64,000 bases of DNA from Actinoallomurus iriomotensis. Its GTDB lineage: Bacteria; Actinomycetota; Actinomycetes; Streptosporangiales; Streptosporangiaceae. Positions 17,197 to 25,829 of the stretch are shown here, one piece after another. The position numbers were made by a program, and so were the translations under genes. How positions within the stretch are numbered: position 1 is the stretch's first letter; each line of letters opens with the position of its first letter. The DNA is taken from positions 1 to 64,000 of the forward strand of contig NZ_BSTJ01000001.1 in the NCBI RefSeq assembly GCF_030269445.1, in the 5' to 3' direction. The notes below the pieces were generated by a model that made no database searches, was not told the origin of the DNA, and was given only the letters and a program-made list of their open reading frames with translations.

Positions 17197-17954
17197 ACGC
17201 CGCGACACGCTGGGCGGAGACGGACCGGGAGAGGCTGGCGGCGCTGGCCGGCGAGGCTCTCGTGGTCCTGCCGATCGGATCGACCGAGCAGCATGGGCCG
17301 CACCTGCCCACCGGCACCGACGCGCTGCTCGCGGCCACCGTGGCCGAGCGCGCCGCCGACCAGGCCGCCGAGACGAGTCCGCGTCCGATCGTGCTGGCCC
17401 CGCCGCTCCCGTACGGCTGCTCCGACCACCACCTGCCGTTCGGCGGCACGCTGTCGGTGTCGACGCAGACGCTCACGGCCGTGCTGACCGAGGTGATCCG
17501 CTCGGCCGTCGCCGGCGGCGTACGCCGGTTGGTGATCGTCAACGGGCACGGCGGCAACACCGGTGTCTGCCACGCCGCGGCGTCCACGGCCGCCGCCCAC
17601 CACCCGATCGCGGTGGCGCACGTGGACTACTGGCGGCTGGTCGAGCCACGCGACGCCGCGACGGCGCAGGTCTCCGACATCGGGCCGCCGGTCCCCGGTC
17701 ACGCGGGTGCCTTCGAGACCGCGCTGGTCATGGCGGTACGCCCGGACCTGGTAAGGCCGGCGCCACAGCGTGACAGCCCGCCGGCGCCGCCGGCGCCACC
17801 AGGCCTGGAGCTGCACGATGCGACGGCATGGTCGTCCATCGACGGCTACACCGATCTGCCACACCGCGCCACCTCCGCGGACGGCCACGCCCGTCTGGAC
17901 GCGGTCATCACGGCTCTGGCCGAACGGCTCGTGCTACTGGCGAGGACACTGTGA
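17193..17954 (+). CDS. Creatininase-family metal-dependent hydrolase
   Basis: 253 residues from GTG 17193, which overlaps the preceding stop (GTGA). Seen: LPIGSTEQHGPHLPTGTD near the N-terminus with the metal-binding Glu/His, YGCSDHHLPFGGTLS, VIVNGHGGNTG, and GHAGAFETALVMAV near the C-terminus, the hallmarks of the creatininase fold. Known: members hydrolyse cyclic amides (creatinine), formamidopyrimidines, and in the inositol/L-glucose pathway a relative opens the ring of 3-dehydro-scyllo-inosose. Inferred: here it acts after the Gfo/Idh/MocA dehydrogenase, perhaps opening a keto-sugar, cyclitol or lactam ring. The exact substrate is unknown. Confidence 0.88.
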   Translation: MNAATRWAETDRERLAALAGEALVVLPIGSTEQHGPHLPTGTDALLAATVAERAADQAAETSPRPIVLAPPLPYGCSDHHLPFGGTLSVSTQTLTAVLTEVIRSAVAGGVRRLVIVNGHGGNTGVCHAAASTAAAHHPIAVAHVDYWRLVEPRDAATAQVSDIGPPVPGHAGAFETALVMAVRPDLVRPAPQRDSPPAPPAPPGLELHDATAWSSIDGYTDLPHRATSADGHARLDAVITALAERLVLLARTL

Positions 17955-18715
17955 TCGATTTCCACACGCACACGCCCTTGTGGCGCACCACGAGCTGGCT
18001 GGGCGGCGCGCCGTTCACCGCCGAGCAGTTCGTCCAGTTCATGGACGGCGCCGGCATCGAGGCGGCCGTGGTGCTGAGCCACGACGGCCTGTTCGACTTC
18101 ACGCCCCAGGCGAACGACGACCTCGCCGGCTTCGTCGCCGCGTATCCGGACCGGCTCTTCGGGATGGGCACGGTGAACATCCGGCGACCCTCCGAAGCCG
18201 TCGCGGAGACCGAACGGATGCTGGGCGAGCTCGGCCTGCGGGGCATGAAGATCCACCCATGGTTGCAGGGCTTCAGCCCGCACGAGGCGATGCTGGACCC
18301 CGTCTGCGAGATCCTCGCCGCGCATGGCGGGATCCTGCTGTCGCACGACGGCACCCCGCCGTACTCGACCCCCGCCCAGATCGCGGCGCTGGCCCGGCGG
18401 CATCCGCGTCTGCCCGTGGTCCTCGGTCACGGCGGGCTGCACGACCTGTGGCGGGAGGCCCTGGCCATGACGTGCGAGACCGAGAACCTCTACCTGTGCC
18501 TGTGCGGCACTCCTCCCTACGCGGCGCGCAGAATCGTCACTCAGGCCCCCGCGCACAAGGTGCTGTTCGGTAGCGACGCCGGCCTCTCGGACCGGGCGTC
18601 CCAGGACTACGCCGTGGCCCGGGCCCGCGAGGTCGAGCTCTGGGGCATTCCCGAGACCCGGCGGCAGGCCGTTCTGGTCGACAATCCGCGCCGGCTGCTG
18701 GGGATGACGTCATGA
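17951..18715 (+). CDS. Amidohydrolase-family TIM-barrel protein 1
   Basis: 254 residues from GTG 17951 (GTGA overlap). Seen: the metal-binding start IDFHTHTPLW (HxH), MKIHPWLQGF in the middle with the Lys/His region, LGHGGLHDLW, and a late FGSDAGL carrying the conserved Asp. This is the amidohydrolase-2 (COG2159) layout; relatives include lactonases and decarboxylases. Inferred: hydrolysis of a lactone or a decarboxylation step in the pathway. It overlaps the enolase-superfamily gene by 4 bp. Confidence 0.85.
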   Translation: MIDFHTHTPLWRTTSWLGGAPFTAEQFVQFMDGAGIEAAVVLSHDGLFDFTPQANDDLAGFVAAYPDRLFGMGTVNIRRPSEAVAETERMLGELGLRGMKIHPWLQGFSPHEAMLDPVCEILAAHGGILLSHDGTPPYSTPAQIAALARRHPRLPVVLGHGGLHDLWREALAMTCETENLYLCLCGTPPYAARRIVTQAPAHKVLFGSDAGLSDRASQDYAVARAREVELWGIPETRRQAVLVDNPRRLLGMTS

Positions 18716-19824
18716 GCGTCACCACGGCGCGCATCGACGCCGTCCAGACCGTGGCGGTCAGTCTGGCCGCCCATCCCGAACTGGTCGTACACGGCGCGAA
18801 GGGGGCGCACGACCGGTCGGACTTCCTGCTCGTACGGGTCGTCACCGACACCGGCGTCGTCGGCTACGGCGAGGTCAGCGCCACTCCGCTGTGGAGTGGC
18901 GAGGACGGCGCCAGCGCGGAGCACTTCATCCGTACCGTGCTCGCGGGGGCGCTGATCGGACAGCCGCTGACGCCCGTCGGCCGGCTGGAGTCATCGATGG
19001 ACCGCGTGCTGGCCGGCAACCCCTTCACCAAGGCCGGCGTGTCGATCGCGCTCTGGGACGCCTACGCCCGCGCGCTGGACGTACCGCTGGCGGTGGCCCT
19101 CGGCGGGCCGTACCGCACCAGCGTGCCGATCAAGCTCTCCCTGTCCGGCGACGGCGCCGGTCTGGAGCGCGCCTACCGTGCGGCGCGGGCGGCGGGTTTC
19201 TCCGCCTTCAAGGTCAAGGTGGGGCTGGGCGTGGCCGGGGACATCGACCGGGTGGCCGCCGCCCGCGCGCTGGTCGGCGAGGACACCCTCCTGGGCGTCG
19301 ACGCGAACGGGGGATGGACGCGGACCCAGGCCGCCGCCGCGGCGGTGGCGATGTCCCGGTCCGGCATCGCCTTCCTGGAACAGCCGGTGGCGCCCGGCGA
19401 CCTTCGCGGGCTCGGCGATCTGCGCGGCGCCGGGATGCCGGTCGTGGCCGATGAGTCGGTGTTCGGCACCGACGACCTGGTGCGCGTGGTACGCGCCGAC
19501 GCCGCCGACGTCGTCAGCGTCTATGTGGGCAAGAGCGGTGGCCCCGGTCGCGCCGCGCAGATGGGCCGGCTGGCCGGCGCCTTCGGCGTCGACACTCTCA
19601 TCGGCTCCAACGGCGAGCTGGGCATCGGCGCGGCGGCGCAGCTGCACGTGGCCTGTGCACTGCCGGCCCTCTCCGCGATCCCGTCGGACATCATCGGCGC
19701 CTTCTACTACACCGAGGACATCCTCGCCGAGCCGCTGGACTCCGATGGCCGGACGGTCCGGCTCGGCGACGCGCCCGGCTTGGGCGTCCAGCCCCGTCCG
19801 GAGATCACGGAAGGCTTCAGATGA
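18712..19824 (+). CDS. Enolase-superfamily enzyme (mandelate racemase/muconate lactonizing type)
   Basis: 370 residues. Seen: N-terminal capping domain, then the barrel with KVKVG (catalytic KxK) after GFSAF, metal ligands in GVDANGGW, FLEQPV and VADESVF, a second Lys in YVGKSGG, and GSNGELGIG near the end. The KxK plus late Lys pattern is that of the muconate-lactonizing/dipeptide-epimerase subgroup rather than the His-Asp dyad of sugar-acid dehydratases. Known reactions there: cycloisomerisation, N-acylamino-acid racemisation, o-succinylbenzoate synthesis. Coupled by ATGA overlap on both sides. Inferred: isomerises or dehydrates an acidic intermediate. Confidence 0.87.
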   Translation: MSVTTARIDAVQTVAVSLAAHPELVVHGAKGAHDRSDFLLVRVVTDTGVVGYGEVSATPLWSGEDGASAEHFIRTVLAGALIGQPLTPVGRLESSMDRVLAGNPFTKAGVSIALWDAYARALDVPLAVALGGPYRTSVPIKLSLSGDGAGLERAYRAARAAGFSAFKVKVGLGVAGDIDRVAAARALVGEDTLLGVDANGGWTRTQAAAAAVAMSRSGIAFLEQPVAPGDLRGLGDLRGAGMPVVADESVFGTDDLVRVVRADAADVVSVYVGKSGGPGRAAQMGRLAGAFGVDTLIGSNGELGIGAAAQLHVACALPALSAIPSDIIGAFYYTEDILAEPLDSDGRTVRLGDAPGLGVQPRPEITEGFR

Positions 19825-20708
19825 TCGTCGACGTTCACGCGCACACGCCCACGCATCGGGACGCGGTGCCGGAAGGAGAGCGGCGCGTCTACCACGAATG
19901 GCGGAACGACCGTCCCGTGGCGACGACCAACTCCTGGGCGGACTTCGACTCGTCGATGGCGGACGCCGACATCTGTGTGGTGTTCAACATCGCGGTCGAT
20001 GACCCCGAGGCGGCGACCGGGCTCCCCTACGACCCGGCGCTGACCAACGACAACACGGCCGCTTTCGTCGCCGCCGACCCGGCCCGGCGGATCGGGTTCA
20101 TGTCCGTCAACCCGACGCGTCCGGGCGCGCTCGACGAGGCCGACAGATGCCGTGACCTCGGGCTGGTCGGCGTCAAGCTCGGCCCGAACTACCAGGAGTT
20201 CGACCCGCTGGGAGAGCCGGCCCAGGAGTTCTACCGGTACTGCGAGCGCCACGGCCTGCCGATTCTCTTCCACTGCGGCGCGTCACCCATCCGGAAGGCA
20301 CCGCTGCGCTACACCTACCCCCTGGTCATGGACGAGATCGCCATACGGCATCCGGAGCTGCGCATCGTCCTGGCGCACATGGGGCACCCCTGGGCGCGCG
20401 AAACGGTCGTGACGATCCGCAAGCATCCCCACGTCTACGCGGATGTCTCCTCCATCTACCTGCGTCCATGGGTCTGTTACGAGTCGCTGCTGTACGCCAC
20501 GGAGTGGGGGGCGGCGGGCAAGCTCCTCCTCGGATCGGACTTCCCCATCGCCAACACCGGTGAGGCCATCGCGGGACTCCGTCGGGTCAACGACGTCGTC
20601 GAGGGCACCGGCATGCCGCGCATATCGAGCGAAGTGATCGAAGGCATCGTGCACGCCGACGCGCTCGGCGCGCTCGGCCTCTCTCCGGGAGCCCCCAATG
20701 GTCGTTGA
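19821..20708 (+). CDS. Amidohydrolase-family TIM-barrel protein 2
   Basis: 295 residues, ATGA overlap with the preceding gene. Seen: IVDVHAHTPTHRD (HxH metal site), VGVKLGPNYQEFDP with the conserved Lys, ILFHCGAS (third His), RIVLAHMGHPWARE (fourth His) and LLLGSDFPI with the metal Asp. All canonical ligands of the amidohydrolase-2 family are present, so it should be an active zinc/manganese hydrolase or decarboxylase. Close relative of the two other amidohydrolases of this operon but the best conserved of the three. Confidence 0.87.
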   Translation: MIVDVHAHTPTHRDAVPEGERRVYHEWRNDRPVATTNSWADFDSSMADADICVVFNIAVDDPEAATGLPYDPALTNDNTAAFVAADPARRIGFMSVNPTRPGALDEADRCRDLGLVGVKLGPNYQEFDPLGEPAQEFYRYCERHGLPILFHCGASPIRKAPLRYTYPLVMDEIAIRHPELRIVLAHMGHPWARETVVTIRKHPHVYADVSSIYLRPWVCYESLLYATEWGAAGKLLLGSDFPIANTGEAIAGLRRVNDVVEGTGMPRISSEVIEGIVHADALGALGLSPGAPNGR

Positions 20709-21435
20709 CGCGCACGTACGGATCGGGGTCGGCCGCGACGTCGAGCTGAGCGTCGAAGAGCTGCTGACCGGCATGGACGCACTCGGCATCGAACGCGCCC
20801 TGGTCGCACCGGCCGAGGCCCAGATCGCCTATCACGTCAGGGCGGGCAACGAGGCGACGACGGGCGCCGCGGCATCGGCCGGCGGACGGCTGATCGCCTA
20901 CGCGGTGGCCACGCCGTGGCTCGGCGGCGAGGCCGCCGTCGACGAGCTCCGCCGCGCCCGCGACGCCGGCGCGGGGGCACTGGCGATCGACCCGGTGCTG
21001 CAAGGCTTCGACCTGCTCGACGGCATGGTCGAACCTCTCCTGGACTTCGCCGCCTCGGCGGGCTGGCCGGTCTACGTACGGACCGGGACCCCGCCGAACG
21101 CGCTGCCGCTGCCCCTCGCCACACTCGCCCGCCGCCATCCGGAGCTGGCATTCGTCATGGGTCGCAGCGGCGCGACCGACTTCTGGATCGACGCCGCGCC
21201 GGCGCTCCGTCATGCCCCCAACCTGTACGCCGACACCAGCTACGCGCCGTGGGACACCCTCCTCACCGAGCTGACGCAGGACGAGGAGATCGGCCCCGGA
21301 CGGATCGTGTTCGCCACCGACGCCCCCTACACCATTCCGGCGGCCGAGCTCTCCCGGACGTCGCAGTTGCCGCTGTCCGAGGAGGACCGGCACGCGGTCT
21401 TCGGCGGGACCATCTCCCGGCTGCTCGGCCGATGA
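20698..21435 (+). CDS. Amidohydrolase-family TIM-barrel protein 3, lacking the second HxH histidine
   Basis: 245 residues, overlapping the previous gene by 11 bp. Seen: VVDAHVRIGVG at the N-terminus, where the usual HxH is HxR; LQGFDLLDG in place of the Lys region; MGRSGATDFW where the family normally has a His-Gly; and FATDAPYTIP with the late Asp. Several metal ligands are therefore missing although the fold is kept. Inferred: it may be a non-catalytic partner of amidohydrolase 1 or 2, or use a changed mechanism. It still sits inside the tightly overlapped operon with normal codon use, so it is not simply decaying. Confidence 0.78.
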   Translation: MVVDAHVRIGVGRDVELSVEELLTGMDALGIERALVAPAEAQIAYHVRAGNEATTGAAASAGGRLIAYAVATPWLGGEAAVDELRRARDAGAGALAIDPVLQGFDLLDGMVEPLLDFAASAGWPVYVRTGTPPNALPLPLATLARRHPELAFVMGRSGATDFWIDAAPALRHAPNLYADTSYAPWDTLLTELTQDEEIGPGRIVFATDAPYTIPAAELSRTSQLPLSEEDRHAVFGGTISRLLGR

Positions 21436-21485
21436 CGGCCCAGAGGCCACCGATCACCACCGAAAGCCACAGGAGGAAGCGGATC

Positions 21486-22442
21486 GTGTCAACGGCGGCT
21501 GCGACAACCTCGGCGGCGGATGCCGCGGTGAACGTACGAGGCGTGTCACCCGTCCTGGAGGTGCCTTTCACCGCCACCGGCGAGGTCGACTTCAACGGGT
21601 TCCAGCGGGTCGTCCGTCATGTGCTGAACACCGGCGTGACCAGCGTGATGTTCCCCGGGTTCGCCTCCGAGTTCCTCAAGCTGTCCGAAACCGAGCGGTC
21701 CGAGCTCACCGCCCTGCTGCTGGCCGAGACCTCCGCCCGGCCGGACGTGTCGGCCATCGTCGCGGTGCAGGACCACGCGACTCACCTGGCGGTGCGGCGT
21801 GCGCACGAGGTCGTGGCGGCCGGCGCCGACCTCATCAACCTGCTCCCGCCCTATCAGCTCCAGCCGTCGGGCCAGGCGGTCGGCGAACACATCCGGACCG
21901 TCCTGGACGCCATCGCGCCCACACCGGTCGTCCTGCAGTACGCGCCGACCGAGACCGCCAGCCACATCTCCGCCGACAGCATCCTGGAGATCGCCGCCGC
22001 GCATCCGAATCTGAAGCTCGTGAAGGTCGAGTCGAGTCCCCCCGGCCGCCTGATCGCCGAACTGTCCAACGGCGATCCGTCGATCTCCTGTGTCGAGGGA
22101 TACGCCGGCGTGCAACTGCCGGACGCGTTCCGCCGCGGCGCGGTCGGTACCCAGCCCGGCTGCTCATTCACCGAGATCTACGTCGAGATCTGGAGACGTC
22201 TCGCGGCGGGAGACGAAAAGGGAGGGTACGAGCTGCACCGCCGGCTGCTGCCGTACATCGCGTACTGGATGCTCGACACCGAGCTCATCATCGCGGCAGA
22301 GAAGTTGATATCCGTCCGAAGGGGGCTTTTCACATCACCGATGTGCCGCGCTCCCGGCCGTGTCCTGGACGAAGAAGAGGTGCGCATGGTGGACCAGTTC
22401 TTCGCCGAGTTCACCGAGGAGCTCCCCGCTATTCAAATCTAG
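21486..22442 (+). CDS. DapA/N-acetylneuraminate lyase-family aldolase or dehydratase
   Basis: 318 residues from GTG 21486, preceded by AGGAGGAAG at good spacing; an ATG at 21432 overlapping the previous stop is the alternative. Seen: an N-terminal PVLEVPFTATGEVDF, SVMFPGFASEF replacing the usual GTTGE loop, VVLQYAPTE with the catalytic Tyr, and LKLVKVESSPPG with the Schiff-base Lys. Known: relatives cleave or dehydrate 2-keto-3-deoxy sugar acids, making pyruvate or alpha-ketoglutarate semialdehyde. Inferred: the carbon-splitting end step of the operon, possibly replacing the lost KDPG aldolase at 11007-11335. Confidence 0.83.
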   Translation: MSTAAATTSAADAAVNVRGVSPVLEVPFTATGEVDFNGFQRVVRHVLNTGVTSVMFPGFASEFLKLSETERSELTALLLAETSARPDVSAIVAVQDHATHLAVRRAHEVVAAGADLINLLPPYQLQPSGQAVGEHIRTVLDAIAPTPVVLQYAPTETASHISADSILEIAAAHPNLKLVKVESSPPGRLIAELSNGDPSISCVEGYAGVQLPDAFRRGAVGTQPGCSFTEIYVEIWRRLAAGDEKGGYELHRRLLPYIAYWMLDTELIIAAEKLISVRRGLFTSPMCRAPGRVLDEEEVRMVDQFFAEFTEELPAIQI

Positions 22443-22469
22443 TCTGAACAATGAAGAGAGGTGTTCGAA

Positions 22470-23798
22470 ATGAGCGCCAGAGCTCGCGCCATCATGGCAG
22501 CCCTCTCGGCGGCATTCCTGGCCACCGCCGCGTGTAGCGGCGGCAAGGGGGGATCATCACATGCCGCCTCGGTTACCCAGCCGGTCAAGGGCGGGCCCAT
22601 CGAGGCCGGTGTCATACCGGCTAAGGGAACGCCGTCCTACAACTTCCTCCGCGATCTCGCGAATGGCCTGGAGAAGGACTATCCAGGGACCAAGATGACG
22701 CTGACCTTCGCCAACACCGAGGCGCGTCCGGGCCTCGAACAGCGCTGGCGGTCCGGGAAGGGCCCGGACCTCGACTACGGAATGTTCGACGGCACGAACC
22801 CGAACCTGCAGGACTGGGCGAATGACGATTTCCTGGTCGACCTCACCCCCTACCTCAAGCAGCAGAATCCGCAGACCGGAAAGCCCTGGCTGGACTCCTT
22901 CAGCCCCACCGCCCAGCCGTTCATGAAGAACAAGGACGGCAAGTACTACGCCGTACCGACCGAGGCTTCGCTGACCGTCCTGTTCTACAACGCGAAGATA
23001 TTCAAGGACCACGACATCAAGCCGCCCGCCACGTGGGACGAGCTCTTGACCGCCGTGGACCAGCTCAAGGCCGCGGGGGTGGACCCGATCGCGGTCACGG
23101 GTCTCTTCGAGCCGTACATGGGCATGTGGAGCGACTATCTCTTCCTCCGCAGCGTCGGCTATGCCAAGACACGCGCCGCGCTCAGCGACTGCACCGGCAA
23201 ACTCGACGATCCCGGCTTCGCCGACGGCCTGACCAAGCTCCAGCAGCTACGGGACAAGGGCGCCTTCCTCAAGGGCTTCCAGGGCACCGACTTCACCGCG
23301 GCCCAGGCGTCCTTCTTCCAGGGGAAGGCCGGAATGATCTTGATGGGAAGCTGGCTCGTCAGTGAGATGAAGAAGTCCATACCGCCGGACTTCCAGCTCG
23401 GCGCCATCGGTTTCCCCTCGCTGCCGGGTGGTCACGGGGACCAGACCGCGCTCATGGGCGGCGAGCAGCTGGTCTCGCTCAACGCCAAGAGCGACGTCAT
23501 CCCGCTCGCCATCGAGTGGCTGAAACGGCTCACCAGCAAGCAGACGCAGACCGCGCGCGCCAAGGAGATCGGCGAGGTGTCGGCCGTGAACGACGTGGGC
23601 GCGCCCCCGGAAATGCCCGGGATGGACAAGGTGATGAAGTCGGCGTCCACGATGGTGCCGCGCTACTACGGCATCCCCGACTCGAAGACCAAGGACGCGG
23701 TCTACCCGGAGATCGCCAAGCTGTTCTTCGGCAAGTCGGACGCCCAGCAGACCCTGAACAACCTGAAGAGCAACCTGTCGCGTGTCTGCGGCAACTGA
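22470..23798 (+). CDS. Sugar ABC transporter substrate-binding lipoprotein (family 1)
   Basis: 442 residues from ATG 22470 (AGAGAGG upstream). Seen: a lipoprotein signal ending LATAAC with Cys at about residue 22, then the extracellular solute-binding fold with DYGMFDG, VLFYNAKIFKDHDIKPP, TWDELL and GMILMGSWLVSEM, all typical of the MalE-like family that binds oligosaccharides, sugars or polyols. It binds the ligand outside the membrane and delivers it to the permeases that follow. No ATPase gene is linked; as in many actinomycetes a shared MsiK-type ATPase elsewhere probably serves it. Confidence 0.9.
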   Translation: MSARARAIMAALSAAFLATAACSGGKGGSSHAASVTQPVKGGPIEAGVIPAKGTPSYNFLRDLANGLEKDYPGTKMTLTFANTEARPGLEQRWRSGKGPDLDYGMFDGTNPNLQDWANDDFLVDLTPYLKQQNPQTGKPWLDSFSPTAQPFMKNKDGKYYAVPTEASLTVLFYNAKIFKDHDIKPPATWDELLTAVDQLKAAGVDPIAVTGLFEPYMGMWSDYLFLRSVGYAKTRAALSDCTGKLDDPGFADGLTKLQQLRDKGAFLKGFQGTDFTAAQASFFQGKAGMILMGSWLVSEMKKSIPPDFQLGAIGFPSLPGGHGDQTALMGGEQLVSLNAKSDVIPLAIEWLKRLTSKQTQTARAKEIGEVSAVNDVGAPPEMPGMDKVMKSASTMVPRYYGIPDSKTKDAVYPEIAKLFFGKSDAQQTLNNLKSNLSRVCGN

Positions 23799-23875
23799 GA
23801 ACCGGCCCGCCAACGCGGGTGGGGCCGGCCTCGCCGCCCCACCCGCACGCCCTTCGACGAAAGCAGGAGGTGACG

Positions 23876-24754
23876 ATGTTCCGTAGATCGCAGCGAAGGA
23901 TCGTGATTCCCTTCCTGCTGCCCGCGCTGATCCTGACGGGCTTGTTCTTCCTTTATCCGCTGGTGCGGGCCGGCATCATCTCGTTCGAACACTTCTCCCG
24001 CACCGGGCGTACGTCCTTCACCGGAGGAGAGCAGTACCGCAAGCTGGTCGACGACCCCTCGTACACGCGAGCGCTGAAGAACACCTTCCTGCTGACGTTC
24101 ATCGGCGCCTGCATGCTGTTCCCACCGGCCGTGGCGGTCGCCTGGGCACTGCACCAGAAGCTGTACGGGGAGAGCTTCTTCCGGTTCGTGGTGTTCGCCC
24201 CCGCAGTGCTCTCGACCGCGGTCGTGGCGTTGATGTGGAAGTTCATCTACCACCCGACGATCGGCCTCATCGACCCGGCCCTGCGCTCGGCGGGGCTCGG
24301 CGCGCTGGCGCGTACCTGGCTGGGAGACCCGACCACGGCGCTGCCCGCGATCGCCTTCACCGTGGTCTGGCAGGGGATCGGGATCTGGGTGGTGCTGCTC
24401 TCCGCCGGTTTCGAGCGGCTGCCGGTCGAGGTGCTCGAGGCCGGGCGGGTCGACGGCGCCGGCGAATGGGCGCTGTTCCGGCGGATCATGCTGCCGATGC
24501 TGCGCGATCTGATGCGCATCCTGCTCGTCCTGTGGGTGGTGCAGAGCATGCAGTCCTTCGCGTTCGTCCAGATCATGACCCGGGGCGGTCCGTTCGGCTC
24601 CACCGACGTGGTGTCGACCCTGATGTACCGCACCGCCTTCGACCAGGCCGATTTCGGGTACGCCGCCGCGATGGGCGTCACCCTGCTCTTCGTCATGCTG
24701 GCTCTCACAGTGATCGTCAATAAGGTGCTCAAGCGCGATGTCATCCAGTACTGA
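23876..24754 (+). CDS. Sugar ABC transporter permease, MalF/UgpA-type
   Basis: 292 residues from ATG 23876 with an AGGAGG site. Seen: six predicted membrane helices, beginning FLLPALILTGLFFLYPL, and the cytoplasmic EAA loop EAGRVDGAGEWALFRRIMLPM that docks to the ATPase. It pairs with the next permease, whose start overlaps by 17 bp. A G/C-rich inverted repeat in the short gap after the binding-protein gene (about 23802-23832) could let the lipoprotein be made in excess, a common arrangement in such operons; that is inferred. Confidence 0.9.
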   Translation: MFRRSQRRIVIPFLLPALILTGLFFLYPLVRAGIISFEHFSRTGRTSFTGGEQYRKLVDDPSYTRALKNTFLLTFIGACMLFPPAVAVAWALHQKLYGESFFRFVVFAPAVLSTAVVALMWKFIYHPTIGLIDPALRSAGLGALARTWLGDPTTALPAIAFTVVWQGIGIWVVLLSAGFERLPVEVLEAGRVDGAGEWALFRRIMLPMLRDLMRILLVLWVVQSMQSFAFVQIMTRGGPFGSTDVVSTLMYRTAFDQADFGYAAAMGVTLLFVMLALTVIVNKVLKRDVIQY

Positions 24755-25664
24755 GACGCGAAACCCGCCCGTGGCCGCCGCGAGGGGCGCGGCCACCCGG
24801 CGCCGACGGAGCGTGCGCGCGACGGGCCGCGCACCCTTCCGGACGTATCACCTGGCCCTGTACCTGTTCCTGGTCTGCTTCGCGTTCTCGTCGCTGAGCG
24901 CTTTCCTGTGGGTGTTCAACGCGTCACTGAAGACCAACCGGGAGTTCCTCACGACCGCGCCGTGGTCGCTGGCCGACGGGTGGCGATGGAGCAACTACGT
25001 GACCGCGTGGACGAACGCGAGTATCGGAGACTTCTTCCTCAACAGCGTTCTGGTCAGCGTGTGCGCCACGGTCCTGGGGGTGGCGGTGGCGGCCTTCGCG
25101 GCGTACCCCATCGCCCGGGTGGAGTTCAAGGTCAACAACCTGGTCCTGATGGTGTTCCTGCTCGGCCTGATGGTGCCGTGGATGGTCACCTTCATCCCGC
25201 TGTACATGACCGTGGACGATGTGGGGCTGCTGGACTCCCGGCTCGGGCTGATCCTCGTGTACGCCACCTACAACCTTCCCCTGAACATCTTCGTCCTCGT
25301 CGGGTTCATGAAGACACTCCCCCGCGAACTGGAGGAGTCGGCAGCGGTCGACGGCGCCGGGCCGACCCGGACCTTCCTGAAGATCATCCTTCCGCTGCTG
25401 GGGCCCGGCCTCGCGTCGGTGACCATCCTCAGCTTCTTGAACAACTGGAACGAGTTCTTCTACGGGCTGGTGCTCATCCACACGCCGGGGAAGATGACAC
25501 TGCCGTTGGGGCTGTTCCAGCTCGGCCAGGCCGCGGACTACGGGACGAACTGGGTCGCGCTGTTCTCCGGCATCATGATCACCTCGGTGCCCGTCCTGCT
25601 GGTCTTCGCGTTCATGCAGCGGCACATCACCAGAGGGCTGACGGCGGGGGCGATCAAGGGATGA
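24738..25664 (+). CDS. Sugar ABC transporter permease, MalG/UgpE-type
   Basis: 308 residues. Seen: a basic N-terminal tail of about 30 residues, six predicted helices, LWVFNASLKTNREFL of the MalG type, and the EAA loop EESAAVDGAGPTRTFLKIILPL. Forms the heterodimeric channel with the upstream permease. It is the last intact gene of the rightward catabolic operon; a gene remnant follows directly. Confidence 0.9.
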   Translation: MSSSTETRNPPVAAARGAATRRRRSVRATGRAPFRTYHLALYLFLVCFAFSSLSAFLWVFNASLKTNREFLTTAPWSLADGWRWSNYVTAWTNASIGDFFLNSVLVSVCATVLGVAVAAFAAYPIARVEFKVNNLVLMVFLLGLMVPWMVTFIPLYMTVDDVGLLDSRLGLILVYATYNLPLNIFVLVGFMKTLPRELEESAAVDGAGPTRTFLKIILPLLGPGLASVTILSFLNNWNEFFYGLVLIHTPGKMTLPLGLFQLGQAADYGTNWVALFSGIMITSVPVLLVFAFMQRHITRGLTAGAIKG

Positions 25665-25829
25665 CCGGATCCGTCCGTCCGCCTGGACGCTGAGCAGCAT
25701 GACGGCATTACGTTCTGCTACAAGGACAGCGCCGGTCTTCGGAACACCGGCGCCGTCAACACCTGGACCTCGACGAACCTCGGTTCGGAGTCGGCGAACA
25801 AATTCAACCTCGTCACCGTTTGGTGCTAG
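25665..25829 (+). pseudogene. C-terminal remnant of a secreted-type protein
   Basis: An open frame of about 54 codons with no start codon or ribosome site ends at TAG 25829. It reads as the tail of a protein, with GITFCYKDSAG, AVNTWTSTNLGSES and a terminal TVWC, rich in Thr/Asn/Trp like small secreted actinomycete proteins. A stop codon at 25662-25664 closes the frame upstream. Inferred: the 3' end of a gene broken when the ABC operon or the P450 gene came to lie here. The parent family was not recognised. Confidence 0.4.

Noticed and set aside
25665-25829. The short frame as a functional gene
   Set aside because: There is no start codon or ribosome site and it begins directly after a stop; it is kept only as a remnant.
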